DNA from: JAJTFW01 sp903922455
Lineage (GTDB): Bacteria; Bacteroidota; Bacteroidia; AKYH767-A; OLB10
DNA length: 64,000 nucleotides
Direction of reading: 5' to 3'
Assembly (NCBI GenBank): GCA_943329665.2
Contig: CALQEU020000013.1
Location: forward strand, 16,489-80,488
In this document: one piece after another, positions 32,980 through 42,733 of the stretch
How positions within the stretch are numbered: position 1 is the first letter of the stretch
Layout of the letters: every line of letters starts with the position of its first letter
Notes under the pieces: model-generated
The model's input: the letters and a program-made list of their open reading frames with translations, nothing else
What the model was told of the DNA's origin: nothing
Databases searched by the model: none
Position numbers and translations under genes: made by a program

Positions 32980-33010
32980 CAAAGTTAAGTAAACTTCTTA
33001 AATGTGCAAA
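32980..33010 (-). promoter_or_regulatory. rpsA promoter (TTTG-19 nt-TAnnTTTG)
   Basis: The minus strand has TTTG (33010-33007), 19 nt, then TAACTTTG (32987-32980), the best-spaced Bacteroidota -33/-7 pair on this strand, about 45 nt upstream of the rpsA ATG. Confidence 0.65.
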
Positions 33011-33304
33011 TAAATAAATGAATTGATATTCAATATAATAAGGTAAATGAAACGAGAAAAAGGAAGCGATTTAAAGCCGTTAATTCTTAAAAAGGATTCA
33101 AATCATGACAAAGAAAAGCCATTTTTTCAAAAAAAGCATTGGCAATGAATAAATAATATAAAATTGTATTTTAACTTTTATTCCGCCTTAAGGCGGAATC
33201 GGTTAATGGGGTAACAATAAATTGGGGCGCAATGAAATACGTCCCAACTTGAATTTTATTTATTAAAGGTTTAGTAAAATATGCCTTTAAGAACAATTAG
33301 AAAA
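33011..33304. other. Intergenic region between ispH and rpsA
   Basis: AT-rich, no gene seen. It contains a perfect 18-nt palindrome TTCCGCCTTAAGGCGGAA at 33181-33198, close to the ispH 3' end; it is not followed by a T-run. Confidence 0.55.
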
Positions 33305-34198
33305 TCAATGATTCAGTACTAAGTTTTGGTTTCGAATAGCGGTAGCTACTTCTTCCATCAACCACATAGGAGTGGATGTTGCGCCTGCAATTCCAACGGA
33401 TGATTTTCCTTCAAACCAAGAAGAGTCCAATTCACTTGGATTGGAAATAAAATAACTCTCGTTGTTATGGGCTTTGCAAACAGAGTAAAGTGCTTTTCCA
33501 TTCGAACTTTTTTTGCCACTCACAAAAACAATAACGTCGTGCAATTGAGAAAATCTTTTGAGTTGTGGTTCTCGATTGGATACTTGACGACAAAGAGTAT
33601 CATTACTCACAAAATCTCCTTCTTCCAAAGATCCATTATGCTGAATAAATTTTTCTTGAATTAAACGTTCCATCTTTTCAAAACCCAACGTACTTTTAGT
33701 GGTTTGCGAAAAGAAATGGACGGGGAGTTTAAAATCGATTTTATCTAAATCTTCCTCTGAAAAAACAACAATGGCTTTTCCTTCAGTTTGTCCTACTAGT
33801 CCGTTTACTTCGGCATGTCCGGGTTGACCATAAATCACAATTTGCCCACCATTTTCTACAATACCTTCAAAGCTTGTTTTAACACGGTACTGCAATTTCA
33901 AAACTACCGGACAAGAAGCGTCAATTAATTCAATATTATTTTTAATCGCCAATTGATACGTGGAAGGCGGTTCACCATGCGCACGAATCAATACTTTGCA
34001 ATCCTTAAGCGCAGCTAACCGTTCATGGTCGATGATTTCAAGTCCTTTCGCTATTAAACGATCCACTTCTTCCCCATTATGCACAATGTCGCCTAGGCAA
34101 TACAGTTTTCCATGTTGATCGAGTTCGTCTTCGGCCATTTGGATGGCATACACCACTCCAAAACAAAATCCAGAATTACTATCGATAACTACGTTCAT
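33305..34198 (-). CDS. ispH: 4-hydroxy-3-methylbut-2-enyl diphosphate reductase
   Basis: 297 residues. The three iron-sulfur cysteines are in SGFCFGVVYA, DASCPVVLKL and NDTLCRQVSNREPQL; LIRAHGEPPS provides the conserved His and YGQPGHAEVNGLVGQ the second. The C-terminus has GIAGATSTPMWLMEEV. IspH makes isopentenyl and dimethylallyl diphosphate in the MEP pathway. It lies 45 nt downstream of cmk on the same strand, a pairing common in Bacteroidota. Confidence 0.96.
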   Translation of the reverse strand: MNVVIDSNSGFCFGVVYAIQMAEDELDQHGKLYCLGDIVHNGEEVDRLIAKGLEIIDHERLAALKDCKVLIRAHGEPPSTYQLAIKNNIELIDASCPVVLKLQYRVKTSFEGIVENGGQIVIYGQPGHAEVNGLVGQTEGKAIVVFSEEDLDKIDFKLPVHFFSQTTKSTLGFEKMERLIQEKFIQHNGSLEEGDFVSNDTLCRQVSNREPQLKRFSQLHDVIVFVSGKKSSNGKALYSVCKAHNNESYFISNPSELDSSWFEGKSSVGIAGATSTPMWLMEEVATAIRNQNLVLNH

Positions 34199-34243
34199 GA
34201 GCTTCTATCTTGAAAGGTATAACGAATAATACAGGTTAATAGT

Positions 34244-34963
34244 TTAGGAAGTAGCGGAATTGAACAAAGCCAATTTTCGGACAGCTTCCATCACAAATTC
34301 TACTTGCTCTTCTTGGGTTAAATAGGTATTGTCAAGAATGATAGCATCCTCCGCTTTTCTTAGAGGAGACTCCTCGCGATGTGAATCTTCGTAATCACGT
34401 CCTACTACATTTTGAATAACGTCAACTAAAAGCACATCAATGCCTTTTGCATTGAGTTCTTTAAAGCGACGCTCCGAACGAACCATCTGATCGGCTTTCA
34501 TAAAAATCTTTAAATCGGCATCTGGAAAAACGGTAGTTCCAATATCTCGTCCATCCATCACCAATCCACCTTCATTTGCCGAATCTCTTTGTAACTTTAC
34601 TAAATGTTCGCGTACCGATTTAATGGCGCTCACATGGCTTACCTGCTCATTGATCTTCATGGAACGAATTTCATTCTCCACATTCCTTCCATTCAAATAA
34701 ACTTCGCTGAATCCAGATTCTGGATTAAATAGAAAAGAGATATTGATTTTACTTAAGACATCTCTAAAATCATATACATAATCATGCACCTCTTCCGGAC
34801 TAGGAATAGGAATATTGTTTTCGAGAAAATAAAGGGTGACTGCTCTGTACATTGCCCCTGAGTCAATGTAATGGATTCCTAATTTGCGGGCTAGGACCTT
34901 AGCGACCGTGCTTTTACCACAGGAAGAGAAGCCATCAATGGCAATAATTAAGCGTGAGCTCAT
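34244..34963 (-). CDS. cmk: Cytidylate kinase
   Basis: About 239 residues from ATG 34961-34963 (MSSRLIIAIDGFSSCGKST). The P-loop is GFSSCGKST; YIDSGAMYRAVTLYF and VMDGRDIGTTVFPDADLKIF are family motifs, and the lid region has RSERRFKEL and YEDSHREESPLRKA. It phosphorylates CMP and dCMP. The frame extends 29 codons upstream, but a TATCTTTG promoter box (34970-34977) lies only 6 nt before this ATG, so the longer form is rejected. Confidence 0.95.
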   Translation of the reverse strand: MSSRLIIAIDGFSSCGKSTVAKVLARKLGIHYIDSGAMYRAVTLYFLENNIPIPSPEEVHDYVYDFRDVLSKINISFLFNPESGFSEVYLNGRNVENEIRSMKINEQVSHVSAIKSVREHLVKLQRDSANEGGLVMDGRDIGTTVFPDADLKIFMKADQMVRSERRFKELNAKGIDVLLVDVIQNVVGRDYEDSHREESPLRKAEDAIILDNTYLTQEEQVEFVMEAVRKLALFNSATS

Positions 34964-34969
34964 CGAGAG

Positions 34970-34977
34970 CAAAGATA
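34970..34977 (-). promoter_or_regulatory. TAnnTTTG -7 box of cmk
   Basis: The minus strand reads TATCTTTG followed by CTCTCG and then the ATG. It supports the short start of cmk and a leader of 0-3 nt. Confidence 0.55.
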
Positions 34978-35144
34978 ATGAATTCGCCTTGGATAATAAA
35001 ATATTTTTACGGAAAGTAAAAGTTAAATTCATTAAACCTTTCATGTTCATTTTACATAAGTAACCCTTACAAAAGCCATAAAAGTAAAAGGGATCTCATC
35101 AGAGACCCCATTCACCCAATCAAACCATAAAACATATCTTTTTC

Positions 35145-35516
35145 TCAACGAATTAATTCAATACGTTGATGAATTATTTTTTTGTCCGTTTCAATGGTGT
35201 AATAATAGACACCCGGCAACATTTTTCTTCCATCTAATTCAAATTGATAAGTAGCCCCTTTCTCTACTAAATCATCGAATATTTGTCCCATCAAATTTCC
35301 TTGATTGGTATATAACTTCACTTTTACGAAGGCATCTTCTCGAGCCGAATAAAAGATGGTTGTATTTTCATTAAAAGGATTCGGATATGCTGAAGTTGAA
35401 CCTTCCATAATCTGAACTGACATTTTAGGAAGGTGTGGTACGCCATCTATTTCCCCTTTCGCATGAATAGAAAAAATAAATAATCCCAATAGCATCAGGT
35501 AGCTCGCCTTCGTCAT
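35145..35516 (-). CDS. Very short T9SS type A sorting-domain protein
   Basis: 123 residues. A signal peptide (about 1-20, MTKASYLMLLGLFIFSIHAKG) is followed by only about 20 residues before the sorting domain begins: STSAYPNPFNENTTIFYSA, VKVKLYTNQGNLMGQIFDDL, LPGVYYYTIET, ending IIHQRIELIR. The sorting domain therefore makes up nearly the whole mature protein, with no room for a separate cargo domain. It could be a remnant of a larger secreted protein or a real small surface protein. No frameshift is visible within it. Confidence 0.75.
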   Translation of the reverse strand: MTKASYLMLLGLFIFSIHAKGEIDGVPHLPKMSVQIMEGSTSAYPNPFNENTTIFYSAREDAFVKVKLYTNQGNLMGQIFDDLVEKGATYQFELDGRKMLPGVYYYTIETDKKIIHQRIELIR

Positions 35517-35622
35517 AATCTCTTTGTTAGAACTAAAATACGAAGCGAGATGGACAAATTGAATTGATTTTTGTGAATGTCAATATTCCATACACGAAAA
35601 GCCCAAATTCGAAAGTGAAGTG

Positions 35623-36810
35623 CTATTGCCGAAAGGGATTTCTTGGAATCCATTCCATTTCATACTTTGATGGCAGCATATGACATGCAATTCCATTCAA
35701 CAATGTGTTATTTAATTTAATATAAGCCTGATAGGTATGAATTGTTGCTCCAACTGTAGTTTTCATTTCTAAAGCAGTTCGACCAAAAGAAATGAGTGGA
35801 GATTTGGCCAAAATGGCCATTTCAATATAAGCGTAAAGGATATTTTGATACAAGGAATGGCTCATATTATATTCATAATCAATACCAATGTGATGCGCTT
35901 CAAAATGCTGATGGTCTTTAATACCTGCCATAAAGGCAAGCAATTTCCCCTTTTCCAAAATTCCTTTGAACTCGATCTTAGATTTTAAGAGCTTGGATAG
36001 TGATATCAAGTAATCAGAATTATGCATTACTAGGCGAACCGGACTTTTATTCTGCACAGCCAAGTACAAACGATCAATTTCTTCCTTTCGTTCGATGAGT
36101 TCATCCGTGGTTAGTATACGTAGTTCACAACTGGCAATTTTCTTCTTTACTTGAACATACCGCTGGCGATATTTAGAACTTAAATCAGCAACATAGTCGT
36201 CAAAAGAATTCCAATGCGATCGAATGTTCATTTTCATGATAGGATCCATCACCAATGAAGAGAATTTTTTTGCCTTTAAATGAGTTCCATAAATGTCGTT
36301 TTCAATTGAATAATCTTTGGCAATTTCTGCCATCACTTTCCCTGTCTTCTCAAGCTCTTTTTTTACAAAGACAAAAGCATCAGAAAGAAGTACTGCAGCA
36401 TTTACTTTGTCACTTCCAACAAACAAAATTCCATAATCGCCACTGAGATACATATTCCCACAAATTACCAAGTAATGGGGCTTGTCTTTTTTAACTCCAA
36501 AAAGCATTTTTTGAACCAGCATAGAAAGGCCTGAAATAATTTTACTGTATGGCTCAAAATTTACGATTTGCCCAAGCTGGGTACTCGACAAATTAATAAT
36601 TTGAAAATAATACGCGGCTTTAATCTTCCCTTTTTCCTTCAAGCTTACATACCTAAATGATAATGCTGAAGGCGACGACTCTTCCATCGAAAGTAAATAC
36701 TCTTTTTCTAAAAATAGAGTTTGGTGTGGCGGCAAAACATTTTTCAACTCTGCAAAAGAGTCATAAATTTGGAAATCGGGAGTTTTAATCACTTTACTTT
36801 TTAGAAACAT
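35623..36810 (-). CDS. GNAT/FemAB-like acyltransferase-fold protein
   Basis: 395 residues. The second half resembles the Bacteroidota GNAT or peptidoglycan-bridge-like (FemAB/BioF2) proteins: SFDDYVADLSSKYRQRYVQV, a basic KKKIASCELRIL, YLISLSKLLKSKIEFKGIL, and the acyl-CoA-fold end LISFGRTALEMKTTVGAT. The N-terminal half (about 1-200) is less clear. Substrate unknown; transfer of an amino acid or acyl group is inference. It stands alone, 106 nt from the small T9SS protein gene. Confidence 0.6.
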   Translation of the reverse strand: MFLKSKVIKTPDFQIYDSFAELKNVLPPHQTLFLEKEYLLSMEESSPSALSFRYVSLKEKGKIKAAYYFQIINLSSTQLGQIVNFEPYSKIISGLSMLVQKMLFGVKKDKPHYLVICGNMYLSGDYGILFVGSDKVNAAVLLSDAFVFVKKELEKTGKVMAEIAKDYSIENDIYGTHLKAKKFSSLVMDPIMKMNIRSHWNSFDDYVADLSSKYRQRYVQVKKKIASCELRILTTDELIERKEEIDRLYLAVQNKSPVRLVMHNSDYLISLSKLLKSKIEFKGILEKGKLLAFMAGIKDHQHFEAHHIGIDYEYNMSHSLYQNILYAYIEMAILAKSPLISFGRTALEMKTTVGATIHTYQAYIKLNNTLLNGIACHMLPSKYEMEWIPRNPFRQ

Positions 36811-37107
36811 AGGATATCAATATTCCTTTGAGAACGATTGACTCCTTTCGATATTTTATAAATACGAAGATAGTTAATATTCGATTTTAATGAATCATGA
36901 TCTTTGCACCCTGAAAATTTGATGATGGAATGGTTGAATTTGTTTCTTTATTATTAAAATACTTTCAAATAAGATGATAATCAGTAACTACCTAATGTCA
37001 GTAAAAAGTAATCTCCTGGATTTGTTTTTTTATTTAAACAAAACTCGATTATTAAATTATTCTCTTTTACGTACTTTTACCCACCTGTAAACTCGAATAA
37101 AGTCAGA
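36811..37107. other. Divergent intergenic region
   Basis: About 297 bp between two divergent genes, AT-rich. A TACTTTTA sequence near 37071 is a weak match to the -7 element for the oligopeptidase gene. Nothing else seen. Confidence 0.35.
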
Positions 37108-39204
37108 ATGAAGAATATTATTTTAGCAGTAAGTATAGTTATCATCTCATGGAGCCACACTTGTGCACAACTGCTTAATTATCCTAAAACAAAAAAGGTT
37201 GAACAGACGGATGATTACCATGGCACCAAAGTTACTGATCCGTATCGCTGGCTGGAAGATGACCATTCCCTCGAGACGAAAGCTTGGGTGATGCAAGAAA
37301 ATGCGACTACAGAAAAATACATGATTACTATACCCTTTCGCGACACCTTGAAAGCCCGAATGACGCAACTTTGGAAATTTGTAAGTTATGGTGTTCCTTT
37401 TAAATGTGGAAAATCATATTTCTATTATCGTCACGACGGTGTCCAAAATCAACCTGTGTTATTTTATTTAAAGAGTTTAGAATTTGTCCCGTATGCTTAT
37501 TTTGACCCAAATAAAATTTCAGAAAAAGGAACTACCGCTATCACAAAAACAACGCCTTCTCCTGACGGAAATTATTTAGCATTCCAAGTTTCAGAAGCCG
37601 GTAGCGATTGGAATGTAATTAGATTGAAAGATGTAAAGTCGATGAAATCATTACCTGAAATCATTACAGGTGTAAAGTTTAGTAATATTGCTTGGCATAA
37701 GAATGGATTCTATTACAGTCGGTATGAAAGCAAAGGAAACTTAAATGCAATCAACGAATTCCATAAAATTTATTACCACACTATTAACACAAATCAAGAT
37801 CAAGATGTATTAATATGGGAAGATAAAGAACATCCAAAAAGAAATTTTAGCGCTGAGGTAACCGAAGATCAACGGTTTTTAGTGATTTCTGGTAGTGAAT
37901 CCACCTCTGGAAATTCAGTTTATTTTCAAGATTTATTAAATCCAACTTCTAAACCAATTGCCATCGTGAAAGGATTTGATCATGATTTTGACTTATTGGG
38001 CAACAATGGTGATCGGCTCTTGTTTTTGACTAATCACAAAGCGAGTAGAAACAAAATTATATCCATCGATTCAAAAAATTTCGGTCAGGCTAGCTGGAAA
38101 GATTTAGTTGCTGAGCAAAAAGATATTTTAAAATCAGCCTCTTTAGGTTACAAAAATATCATCACTCATTATATGAAAGATGCAAGTAGTCATCTTTATG
38201 TTTTTGATATAAATGGGTTGAAACCATACGAAATTCCATTAACTGGATTTGGAACCATCGAATCCATTTCGGCATCGCAGGCGGACAGCAATATGTTTTT
38301 TAATTATACCACTTTTACCGCTCCATCCACAGTATATCGTTATAATTTAAAGAGCGCTCGACTTGGAGTTCAGTTCAAATCAACCCTTCCTTATAAAGAA
38401 GACGAATTTGAAACCAAACAAGTATTTTATACGAGTAAAGACGGAACAAAAATTCCGATGTTTCTTGTCCACAAAAAAGGAATCGTTCCTAACGGTGACC
38501 TACCTACCCTATTATTTGGATATGGTGGATTTAACATTAGTAAGACACCCGAGTTTAAAGTTGAACGTTTAGTGTTTTTAGAACAAGGCGGCTTGCTAGC
38601 TGTGCCTAATCTTCGTGGAGGTGGCGAGTATGGAAGTGATTGGCATGAGGCGGGAACCAAGGAAAAGAAGCAAAATGTTTTTGATGATTTTATTGCTTCG
38701 GCAGAGTATCTTATTAAAGAAAAATATACCAATTCGAACCGACTTGCCATAAGTGGTCGATCCAATGGCGGCTTGTTGGTGGGTGCAGTCATGACACAGC
38801 GCCCTGAGTTATTTAAAGTAGCTTTACCAGCAGTGGGTGTAATGGATATGTTACGATTTCAAAAATTTACCATTGGTTGGGCATGGACGGCCGATTTCGG
38901 CAGCAGTGAAAATGCAGAGGAGTTCAAGGCTTTATATAAATATTCACCGTTGCACAATATCAGTTCAGGAGTTAATTATCCTGCAACCATGATTACAACG
39001 GCGGATCACGATGATCGTGTTGTTCCAGGACACTCATGCAAATTTGCCGCACAACTACAAGAATATCATAAAGGCGAAAATCCCGTGTTGATACGCGTGG
39101 ATGTGGATGCGGGTCATGGCTCAGGAAAACCAACAGGAAAATTAATTGATGAACAAAGTGATATCTTCGCCTTTCTATTCTATAATCTAGGTATGAAATT
39201 ATGA
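37108..39204 (+). CDS. Prolyl oligopeptidase (S9A), exported
   Basis: 698 residues. A signal peptide (about 1-21, ending TCAQ) is followed by the N-terminal cap of the beta-propeller type: VTDPYRWLEDDHSLETKAWV. The alpha/beta-hydrolase domain has the nucleophile Ser552 in SGRSNGGLLVG, the acid in TADHDDRVVPGH and the His670 in DAGHGSG. It cleaves short peptides after proline. With a signal peptide it probably acts in the periplasm. Its stop overlaps the next start (ATGA). Two POT peptide transporters lie 2-6 kb downstream. Confidence 0.95.
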   Translation: MKNIILAVSIVIISWSHTCAQLLNYPKTKKVEQTDDYHGTKVTDPYRWLEDDHSLETKAWVMQENATTEKYMITIPFRDTLKARMTQLWKFVSYGVPFKCGKSYFYYRHDGVQNQPVLFYLKSLEFVPYAYFDPNKISEKGTTAITKTTPSPDGNYLAFQVSEAGSDWNVIRLKDVKSMKSLPEIITGVKFSNIAWHKNGFYYSRYESKGNLNAINEFHKIYYHTINTNQDQDVLIWEDKEHPKRNFSAEVTEDQRFLVISGSESTSGNSVYFQDLLNPTSKPIAIVKGFDHDFDLLGNNGDRLLFLTNHKASRNKIISIDSKNFGQASWKDLVAEQKDILKSASLGYKNIITHYMKDASSHLYVFDINGLKPYEIPLTGFGTIESISASQADSNMFFNYTTFTAPSTVYRYNLKSARLGVQFKSTLPYKEDEFETKQVFYTSKDGTKIPMFLVHKKGIVPNGDLPTLLFGYGGFNISKTPEFKVERLVFLEQGGLLAVPNLRGGGEYGSDWHEAGTKEKKQNVFDDFIASAEYLIKEKYTNSNRLAISGRSNGGLLVGAVMTQRPELFKVALPAVGVMDMLRFQKFTIGWAWTADFGSSENAEEFKALYKYSPLHNISSGVNYPATMITTADHDDRVVPGHSCKFAAQLQEYHKGENPVLIRVDVDAGHGSGKPTGKLIDEQSDIFAFLFYNLGMKL

Positions 39205-40199
39205 GGAACTATATAAACTTTTTTTTAGGGGTATTCATCGTCTTGAGCTTTTCAGCTTGCAAGGAAGCAAATAACTTAGGAAGTATGCAATTCAAATTTA
39301 CTGGCGTTAGAGATACCCTAGTTTATTTAGGTTCGAGTACAACATTAAATCTAAAAATTTATTTTTTAGGAGGAGAATCGGAATCTGTTGCTTTATCTGT
39401 TTTAGGACAAGGAAATGGCACTACTATATCTTTTTCACGAAATAATATTGAACCAGAAGAAGCAAGTTCGATGATTATCACTTCGGTGGCTACAGCCGAC
39501 ACAGGCTATTTTCCAATGATCTTAAAAGGAGAAACGCCCTCAGGAGGAATAATTACACGTGAATTTATGTTGCATGTGGCTAAGCCGATCAATACACCCC
39601 CAAGAATAATTTTAGTTGGCTCACCTACCTTCAATGTAACATTAAATACAAGTTATACCGATGCTGGATTTACAGCTGGTGACGAAGAAGATGGTGATAT
39701 CACCTCCCAAGTGGTAGTGGCAGGAACGGTAAATGTAGATTCGGTGGGATTTTATTATATCTACTATGTAGTAACCGATTCAGAAGGATTAAAAGATAGC
39801 GTAGTACGAATTATCAATGTGCGAAATTCATTAAACTATTTGAGTGGTTCACACAATGTAGTGACTACTGATTTATCAAACGGAAATACCAGAACATGGA
39901 TCACCACGGTGTCTGCTTCGGTAAGTGTAAACAACCAAATTAAAATTTTTAAAATATCAGATTGTTTTATGGCGGATCCAATCCTCACTTATGATCCGGT
40001 AAAAGATTCTCTTTTTATGCCCTCACAAACTTTTACGTGCATCACACCTGTCGATACTTTACCACATACATTTGTTGGAAAAGGAAAGATTATTCAAGGC
40101 ACCATAAAGCGAATTACGTTAGATTATACCGATTCTTTTATTGACAACTTAGGAAATCCGATACTCCTGAACCTAAAAGACGAATATCAATTATTTTAA
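39201..40199 (+). CDS. Lipoprotein with Ig-like (DUF5011-type) domain
   Basis: 332 residues. The N-terminus is a lipoprotein signal (FIVLSFSACKEANN, lipid on Cys20). A beta-rich part (about 30-130) is followed by a DUF5011-like Ig domain: PPRIILVGSPTFNVTLNTSY, TDAGFTAGDEEDGDITSQVV, VDSVGFYYIYYVVTDSEGL. The last 130 residues are beta-rich with a single Cys pair (DCFMADP; TFTCITPV). The ATG overlaps the oligopeptidase stop, so the genes are coupled. Surface or periplasmic role, otherwise unknown. Confidence 0.75.
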   Translation: MRNYINFFLGVFIVLSFSACKEANNLGSMQFKFTGVRDTLVYLGSSTTLNLKIYFLGGESESVALSVLGQGNGTTISFSRNNIEPEEASSMIITSVATADTGYFPMILKGETPSGGIITREFMLHVAKPINTPPRIILVGSPTFNVTLNTSYTDAGFTAGDEEDGDITSQVVVAGTVNVDSVGFYYIYYVVTDSEGLKDSVVRIINVRNSLNYLSGSHNVVTTDLSNGNTRTWITTVSASVSVNNQIKIFKISDCFMADPILTYDPVKDSLFMPSQTFTCITPVDTLPHTFVGKGKIIQGTIKRITLDYTDSFIDNLGNPILLNLKDEYQLF

Positions 40200-40208
40200 T
40201 AAAATTAT

Positions 40209-40646
40209 TTACGCATAAAGCATTCGACGCAAATAATTAATTTGTCCATTGTGGTAGGCAAGATGTGCTAATAGATGTGAAAGCGCAACATTCACTTTTA
40301 CCATTTTCCCTCTAAAATCGCTGGGGAAAATCTCATTTTCTTGTTCTTCTGTCAAAGAAGATAAAGTAGCTTGAACTACTTCGTGGGCTTTTTCAATTTG
40401 CTCCAGTACATATTCTTTCGTTTGACCTTTTATCGAAAACTCTAGATCTCTATCGCGTACATATCCCGTATTACCCAACAATGCGCCAACAAAATGCTGC
40501 AGATTTCCAGCTAAATGCAAAGCAAGATTCCCCGGAGAATTGCTTACTCCTTTTGGAACCATCCATAAACTTGCATCATTCGGAAATGCTTCGATTTCTA
40601 CTTTTAATTGAATAAGGTAATTTTCAAACTGAAAGAGTGCTGCCAT
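40209..40646 (-). CDS. DinB family protein
   Basis: 145 residues, four-helix-bundle type. DinB-like features: LHLAGNLQHFVGALLGNTGY (His in helix 2), LEQIEKAHEVVQATLSSL and LSHLLAHLAYHNGQINYLRR, with His residues that could bind a metal. The closest type is the DUF1572/DinB_2 group. Function unknown; some relatives bind metals and thiols. It is convergent with the lipoprotein gene. Confidence 0.82.
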   Translation of the reverse strand: MAALFQFENYLIQLKVEIEAFPNDASLWMVPKGVSNSPGNLALHLAGNLQHFVGALLGNTGYVRDRDLEFSIKGQTKEYVLEQIEKAHEVVQATLSSLTEEQENEIFPSDFRGKMVKVNVALSHLLAHLAYHNGQINYLRRMLYA

Positions 40647-40698
40647 AAATAAGTTGAATAGAAATTGGGGTCGATATAATCAATAAATAAATTAACAC

Positions 40699-40995
40699 TT
40701 AAAATCCGGGGATCATCCCCTTACCTGCGGATTTCATCTCTGCCTCAAAAACTTTTTCAGCATCGTCCAAGGCACGGTTCATCGCCACTTCAATGAGCTC
40801 TTGCACCTCCAATTTCTTTTCAGGAAAAAGAAGATGGTCGGCTATATCAATCGAAATTAATTTTCTATTTCCATTCATGGTCACTTGAATTTCCCCATCT
40901 CCAGCATACCCTACCACTTGAATTGCATTCAATCGTTCCTTGGCAGCTTCCATATTCTTTTTCAGCTCCCCCATTTTTCCCATTAAATCGAACAT
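40699..40995 (-). CDS. YbaB/EbfC family nucleoid-associated protein
   Basis: 98 residues. Typical features: LMGKMGELKKNMEAAKERL, the VTMNGNRKLISIDIADHLL strand and a C-terminal helix (EVAMNRALDDAEKVFEAEM) ending GKGMIPGF. The protein binds DNA as a dimer and compacts or regulates the nucleoid. It is usually found next to dnaX and recR; those genes are not in this window. It lies 52 nt upstream of the DinB gene, on the same strand. Confidence 0.9.
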   Translation of the reverse strand: MFDLMGKMGELKKNMEAAKERLNAIQVVGYAGDGEIQVTMNGNRKLISIDIADHLLFPEKKLEVQELIEVAMNRALDDAEKVFEAEMKSAGKGMIPGF

Positions 40996-41179
40996 AATTT
41001 CTAAAGATTTTAGGATGCTAAATTAAAAATTATACTCCGTTATCATGTTCAATTTTGTTGGATTTCAATATAAAACCAAGAAATCCATCGATAGAAACAA
41101 AATATTTACCGATAAATGAGCCATATTATCGTGGATTCATTCTTTTTGCTACATTAGAGCCGAAATACTTAACCAATCT

Positions 41180-42733
41180 ATGAGCGAAATAAAATCAATG
41201 GCCCATCCTAGAGGCCTTTATGTACTCTTCATCACAGAGATGTGGGAGCGATTCAGTTACTATGGCATGCGCGCCATCTTCGTATTGTTCTTAACAAAAG
41301 CATTGTTATTGAGCGATAAAGATGCTTCCAACATTTATGGAAGCTTTACCGGATTGGTGTATCTCACTCCATTAATTGGTGGATACATTAGTGATCGCTA
41401 TTGGGGAAATAGACGAAGTATTTTCATTGGTGGTATTATGATGGGTATTGGACAAATCCTGATGTTTATGTCGGGAAATACGTTAGGTTCACCTTTAGCA
41501 AATCCACTGATGTTATCAGGTTTAACTCTGTTAATTATCGGAAATGGATTTTTCAAACCGAATATTTCAACTATGGTTGGACAATTATATCCACGAAATG
41601 ATGGACGTGTGGATGGAGCCTTTACCATATTTTACATGGGTATTAACTTGGGTGCATTCTTTGCTCCACTTATTTGTGGTGGATTAGGAGACACAGGAGA
41701 TGTTGGTGATTTCAAATGGGGATTTTTGGCAGCAGGTATTGGGATGATTGTATCCGTGATCACCTTTGAATTCTTAAAAAATAAATATTTAGTTGGACCT
41801 GAAGGTGCGCCCATTGGACTACCGCCTAGTCATTACAAAGTTTCGGCAGAAGATAAAGCAGCGAAAAGTGTTCCTGTAAATTACTCGAAAATGGGATTGA
41901 TTGTAGTCAGTGGTATTGTGTTGGCCTTGATCTTTCATTATCAAATGGGAATGGATGTGATTGGCGGATTTATTTTCGCGTCGGCGGTGGCTGTTCCGGC
42001 ATTAATCATTACCGATTCTTCTCTTACTAAAGATGAAAAAGAAAGGATTTGGGTTATATTTATTCTTGCCTTCTTTGTCGTATTCTTCTGGAGTGCATTT
42101 GAACAAGCAGGTGCATCACTCACCTTATTTGCCGACAAACAAACCGACCGACATATTGGAAGTTGGGAAATGCCTGCATCGTGGTTTCAATCCATCAATC
42201 CTTTAGGAATTATTTTATTAGCACCCTTATTCAGTAGCTTATGGGTTGGACTAAATGCAAGAAAGAAAGAGCCTAGCTCACCTCTTAAAATGGCATTGGG
42301 TCTAGCCTTATTATGTGTAGGTTATATCGTAATCGCAAAAGGCGTTGCAGGAGTAGATTCTTCAACAAAAATTTCCATGTGGTGGTTGGTTACTTTATAT
42401 GTATTACATACCATGGGTGAGCTTTGTCTGTCGCCCATTGGATTATCGATGGTATCTAAATTAGCGCCTTTGCGTTTTGCTTCTCTGTTGATGGGCACAT
42501 GGTTTTTAGCTAATGCTGCAGCCAACAAATTAGCTGGAAGTTTAAGTGCATTGATTCCTCCAGGAAGTGAAGCGGAAGCTGCTGCTGCTGGTGGATATCC
42601 GCAAATCTTAGGGTTCCAAATCGGAAATCTATTGCAGTTCTTCAACATATTCATTGTCATGAGTGGTTCTGCAGCAATTATCTTGTTCCTTCTTTATAGG
42701 AAGTTGATTAAGATGATGCACGGAGTTAATTAG
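41180..42733 (+). CDS. POT/PTR family proton-dependent peptide transporter 1
   Basis: 517 residues with about 14 helices. POT motifs: the ExxERF signature in EMWERFSYYGMRA, GGYISDRYWGNRRSIFIGG, GNGFFKPNISTMVGQLY, and the FYMGINLGA and FFWSAFEQAGASLTLFAD segments. The family imports di- and tripeptides with protons. It is a close paralogue of the gene at 42944, which shares the same motifs in the same order. Confidence 0.93.
   Translation: MSEIKSMAHPRGLYVLFITEMWERFSYYGMRAIFVLFLTKALLLSDKDASNIYGSFTGLVYLTPLIGGYISDRYWGNRRSIFIGGIMMGIGQILMFMSGNTLGSPLANPLMLSGLTLLIIGNGFFKPNISTMVGQLYPRNDGRVDGAFTIFYMGINLGAFFAPLICGGLGDTGDVGDFKWGFLAAGIGMIVSVITFEFLKNKYLVGPEGAPIGLPPSHYKVSAEDKAAKSVPVNYSKMGLIVVSGIVLALIFHYQMGMDVIGGFIFASAVAVPALIITDSSLTKDEKERIWVIFILAFFVVFFWSAFEQAGASLTLFADKQTDRHIGSWEMPASWFQSINPLGIILLAPLFSSLWVGLNARKKEPSSPLKMALGLALLCVGYIVIAKGVAGVDSSTKISMWWLVTLYVLHTMGELCLSPIGLSMVSKLAPLRFASLLMGTWFLANAAANKLAGSLSALIPPGSEAEAAAAGGYPQILGFQIGNLLQFFNIFIVMSGSAAIILFLLYRKLIKMMHGVN

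Noticed and set aside
34964..35050. N-terminal extension of cmk
   Set aside because: The extra 29 residues contain the TATCTTTG promoter box and no kinase similarity.
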